A DNA stretch of 33,964 nucleotides from Coxiella sp. RIFCSPHIGHO2_12_FULL_42_15 (lineage in GTDB: Bacteria > Pseudomonadota > Gammaproteobacteria > Coxiellales > Coxiellaceae). Below the pieces are notes generated by a model, which was given only the letters and a program-made list of their open reading frames with translations, did no database searches and was not told where the DNA came from. A program made the position numbers and the translations under genes. How positions within the stretch are numbered: position 1 is the first letter of the stretch; each line of letters starts with the position of its first letter. Shown piece by piece: positions 31,501 through 33,964 of the stretch. The DNA lies in assembly GCA_001797285.1 (NCBI GenBank), contig MGOZ01000018.1, positions 1-33,964 of the forward strand. The letters run 5' to 3'.

Positions 31501-33964
31501 TATTATTTTCAACATCTGCTACAAGTGCGCTTAAGCCAGGTAAATCTAGTATAGAATTTTTTTCCAGGTAATTATAAATAAACATTACTTGGAAAATGGG
31601 CGCCCGATCAACACACCTCTTAACGTTTAGACATTTAACAATAGATTCAAAAGGTGCATCTTTATTTTCATAAGCTTCAATACAGAGTTTTTTTATCTGG
31701 TAAAGAAGTTCCTGAATTGTTGCGATATCTTTTAAATTGGCGCGCAAAACAACAGTATTGATTAATGGCCCAATCAGATGATGTAATTCTTTGTGATCAC
31801 GATTAGCAATAGGCGTCCCAATTACAATATCATATTGCCCACTATAACGGTATAGCAACAAATAAAAACCAGCCAGCAATGACATATATAAGCTAACATC
31901 TTCTTGTCTTGAAAGTTTTTTTAATTTTGAAAAAAGATCAATATCAATATTGAATCGATAATTTTTTCCATTAAATGTTTGTTTGATTGGTCTTTGCTTA
32001 TCGACTGGCAAATCTAATTGTACATAGTCCCTAAGTTTTTCTTTCCAGTAATTAATTTGTGATTTTATCCTTTCCGTTGGAAATTGTTGCCTTTGCCAAA
32101 CAGAAAAATCTGCGTATTGTATAGTTAGCACTGGCAACATGAGCAGTTTTTCTAAACAGTAGGCGCGATAGCATTCCTCAATTTCATGATACAATAGACC
32201 GATAGAAGTGCCATCATGTATAATGTGATGTTGCCTGATCATCAAAATATGATGCCGTTCTTCAATTTTCAATAGGTCAAACAAAATCGACGGCTCTTCA
32301 GACAAATTAAACGGCTGCCTAGCTACATTCAATAAATATACACTCACATCAGATAGGTTAATTTGCTTGGTTTTCAATTGAAAAGGTTGGTACGGTAAAA
32401 CCTTTTGATGAACATCATTGCCATCATTAACAAATAGTGTGCGATAGATTTCATGGCGTGCAATAATTTCATTAAGTGTTTTTTGAAGAGCGTCAAAATT
32501 GATAAAACCACGCAAAGTGATTGCCTGGGAAATATTATTCTGTATGTCCTTTTCTTCACAATATTGGTGTAAAAACCACATACGCTCTTGTGCAAATGAA
32601 AGTGGTGTTTGACTGTCATGGCACAAGTTTGGAATCACATCGCCACCTATTCTCTTTTTTCCATGAGCAATAAATTTCATTAGGTCTGCGATTGACGAAT
32701 TCTCTAAAAATTGACGGATTGTTAATTTTGCAGAAAAGGTTTGATTAATTTTGAGGATAATTATCGGAATAAGCAGTGAATGCCCTCCCAGATGAAAGAA
32801 TCGGTCATGACGTCCAATGCGATTTATTTTTAGCACATCACACCAAATCTGAGTTAATATTTTTTCTTTCTCACTTATGTAACATGAATCGTTATTTTGA
32901 GTTCCATTGCGATATAATTCTGGATTCGGCAATTGTTCATGATCAATCTTTCCATGAATATTTAATGGAAATGAAATTACTGGTATGATTGCGCTGGGAA
33001 GCATGTAGTGTGGAAGAGTTTTTTCTAAAAGAACTTGGATTTCTTTCTGATTTACTAGCCGTGAATCTTTTAGAATGACATACGCAACAAGTTCATCGCC
33101 ATTGGTTGCATGATGCACTCGTACAATTGCATCTCTAATGTCGGGTGTTGCACAAAGTGCTAATTCAATTTCAGATAATTCGATACGCAATCCGCGTAAT
33201 TTAATTTGCTGATCCACTCTTCCTAAAAATACAATTTCTCCATGATGATTGTATTTTGCTATATCGCCAGTCTTATATAGGCGCTTATCTTTTCTTAAAA
33301 TAAAGCTGGTTTTTGTTAGATCAGACTCTTGTAAATATCCTCGTGCAACTCCTAGTCCACCAACATAGATCTCTCCAACTTGACCAGGCATTACCTCGTT
33401 GAGATCTGCATCTAAAATATAGTTTTCAGCATGTGGTGCAGATTTTCCGATACTCACTTGATCACAGAGTTTTTGTGTAGTCCCATCATATACCAAAGCT
33501 GAAGTGCTCCATACACTTGCTTCGGTTGGGCCATATTCATTAACTAAGCTAGTATTCGGTAATGCAATACTGTGGCTTTTAACTAAAAAATCAGAACAAA
33601 CCTCCCCACCTAAAATAATTAACTCCAAAGAGTTCAGACTATGGGCTGGATGACATTCAAGTAACAGCTTATAGAAAGAAGGTGTGCAAGGAAAATGACT
33701 GATTTTTTGTTCTGAGATTAAGTTGGCAATTTTAATGGGATCTTTATTATCATCATGGCCCGGAATAGTCAGCACGCCTCCCTGAATTAAAGGCCAATAA
33801 ATTGCGGTTATTGAGGAGTCAAAGCCCAAAGAAGGCCACAATAAGCTATTGCGGTTCCTATTTGCATAGTACTCATCACGAGCAATAATACATGCGGCTA
33901 AGCCACGATGTTCAATCATCACACCTTTTGGCTTACCCGTTGAACCTGATGTATAAATAACATA
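28574..33964 (-). CDS. Nonribosomal peptide synthetase, terminal modules A-T-C-A-T-TE, 5' end outside window
   Basis: Open from the right edge (about 1796 residues). Order: A1, entered at its A3 motif (YTSGSTGKPKG, near 33930-33960), with NEYGPTEAS, RLYKTGD and NIHGKID; T1 LGGHSL (Ser for phosphopantetheine, near 32785); C with HHIIHDG (near 32225) and PIANRDHKELHHLIGP; A2 with LVHYTSGSTGNPKG (near 30785), YNLYGPTES, RLYKTGD and PSGKIDRK; T2 IGGTSL (near 29635); TE with CGWSSGG (near 29245); then a 65-residue tail with one ankyrin-like unit (FGANPFAKNGDGKTIFDIF). The TE releases the peptide, so these are the last two modules. No epimerase or methyl domain. The end overlaps the methyltransferase gene by 13 nt. 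Confidence 0.95.
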   Translation of the reverse strand, partial: YVIYTSGSTGKPKGVMIEHRGLAACIIARDEYYANRNRNSLLWPSLGFDSSITAIYWPLIQGGVLTIPGHDDNKDPIKIANLISEQKISHFPCTPSFYKLLLECHPAHSLNSLELIILGGEVCSDFLVKSHSIALPNTSLVNEYGPTEASVWSTSALVYDGTTQKLCDQVSIGKSAPHAENYILDADLNEVMPGQVGEIYVGGLGVARGYLQESDLTKTSFILRKDKRLYKTGDIAKYNHHGEIVFLGRVDQQIKLRGLRIELSEIELALCATPDIRDAIVRVHHATNGDELVAYVILKDSRLVNQKEIQVLLEKTLPHYMLPSAIIPVISFPLNIHGKIDHEQLPNPELYRNGTQNNDSCYISEKEKILTQIWCDVLKINRIGRHDRFFHLGGHSLLIPIIILKINQTFSAKLTIRQFLENSSIADLMKFIAHGKKRIGGDVIPNLCHDSQTPLSFAQERMWFLHQYCEEKDIQNNISQAITLRGFINFDALQKTLNEIIARHEIYRTLFVNDGNDVHQKVLPYQPFQLKTKQINLSDVSVYLLNVARQPFNLSEEPSILFDLLKIEERHHILMIRQHHIIHDGTSIGLLYHEIEECYRAYCLEKLLMLPVLTIQYADFSVWQRQQFPTERIKSQINYWKEKLRDYVQLDLPVDKQRPIKQTFNGKNYRFNIDIDLFSKLKKLSRQEDVSLYMSLLAGFYLLLYRYSGQYDIVIGTPIANRDHKELHHLIGPLINTVVLRANLKDIATIQELLYQIKKLCIEAYENKDAPFESIVKCLNVKRCVDRAPIFQVMFIYNYLEKNSILDLPGLSALVADVENNTSKYDLTFSFNHSQENLTGVIEYNTDLYSEQTITQMASHYLNLLTELASDATKNIHDVQMLSSDQLEKILYEWNKTDSPKEKISVIHELFQKNALKFPFHTAVVCGQASLTYEELNKRANQLAHKLFKLGIQKEILVAVILDRSLELPISLLAILKTGGGYVPLDPNYPKLRLQYILDNSEAPILITDSELFKQIGLAYKGHIIFMDQQADVINQESTKNLELPVEENGRVLVHYTSGSTGNPKGVMLEHGDLCYCFRWLQEVYPLEPGDCFLQHTLYSFDVFICELFWPLIVGATSVLVEPQLEKDVNHLAQLITKYRIKTIFCVPSMLALLLEDEDFTTNVYLKNVLSTGEALPIELKDRFYRQSSMKLYNLYGPTESTIYASYEYCPPEGQEITIGCPITGKQIYILNEHMQIQPVNVIGDLYIGGKVGRGYYKLPDLSAERFFTQSIHGKLVRLYKTGDIARYRGDGRIEFLGRSDFQVKLQGHRIELAEIETLLNIHPDIQKSVLTLQTISDRSHLIAYYKLSDSNRSVTVEKLRQYLAESIPSYMIPSFFVNVNEIPLTPSGKIDRKSLPEFTLEETERSVPYIAPRNDVEFKLAKMLENLLDLKKVGIFDNFFEIGGTSLIAVRWILEIKKVFNKTISVVILFKEGTIAALAKNLNFTVHDLNEEILLPIQKSHRSWALFLAHPVEGLAYLYTPLSAHMQDYTLYGLSNPYFYDRRKSFSSIEEMAQVYVEAIQKVQPKGPYYLCGWSSGGQTVYAMALQLQKQGEHVEAVILIDTYHNDLKIVHENLDQRIRRVLLSEGIDPDTEEGHYFTLEYKHNIYLLSQYKTPHYHGRVVLIKAQDLDKNIEDNYFNAWQSYIQQPIEVYSTPGAHGRLLDNEYIENLTNIFKCILGGTGLSPVLSNNKNSNMDNQLLHSAELRDLFLINKCLKFGANPFAKNGDGKTIFDIFKCNELQTLHNSLKGEIPCHP

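Overview
The window looks like a chromosomal segment of an AT-rich gammaproteobacterium. Legionellales (Coxiella, Rickettsiella, Aquicella or Legionella relatives) is my inference, from the mix of a Sel1-repeat protein, a LuxR-type HTH-only protein, an ankyrin-like tail on an NRPS, and the general codon character. I could run no database search; all family calls are from reading motifs and gene order.

Region 1 (1-1224, minus): a bacterial reverse transcriptase, cut by the left edge and split between two frames at a run of nine G (minus strand). Region 2 (1348-15095, plus): a tightly packed, P22-like podovirus late operon behind a good promoter. Its order is small DUF5681-type terminase-like protein, large terminase, portal, scaffold, P22-type coat, gp4-like tail factor, gp10-like stabilisation protein, a 50-aa protein, three ejection-type proteins, a tail fibre with a collar end, a holin and a spanin-like coiled-coil protein. 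Genes overlap or abut, mostly by ATGA or TAATG.

Region 3 (15096-23168) is the accessory and control end of the prophage. It starts with a nested palindromic repeat and holds a class IV aminotransferase, a hypothetical protein with a VUT/YhhQ-like membrane transporter, and a CI-like repressor whose S24 domain lacks the catalytic lysine. The repressor faces two matching operators and a divergent LuxR-HTH gene. Next come a Sel1-repeat effector candidate with a structured 5' leader, a 10-bp x 7 tandem repeat, and a minus-strand lysozyme plus AlbA_2/ATPase regulator pair. It ends at an orphan 3' half of a tRNA-Lys(CUU), which marks the right attachment site: the prophage lies to its left.

Region 4 (23169-24510): direct repeats, a second copy of the DUF5681 terminase-like gene (probably a remnant of a related element) and a lipoprotein. 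Region 5 (24621-33964, minus): a biosynthetic locus running off the right edge. It has an NRPS (A-T-C-A-T-TE plus an ankyrin-like tail), a SAM methyltransferase and an OvoA-type non-heme iron sulfoxide synthase without the usual fused methyltransferase domain. These three genes overlap and so are translationally coupled. A POT-family peptide transporter follows, separated from them by a 173-bp MITE with perfect 8-bp target duplications. This NRPS plus sulfoxide-synthase cluster is the best candidate for an undescribed system in the window.
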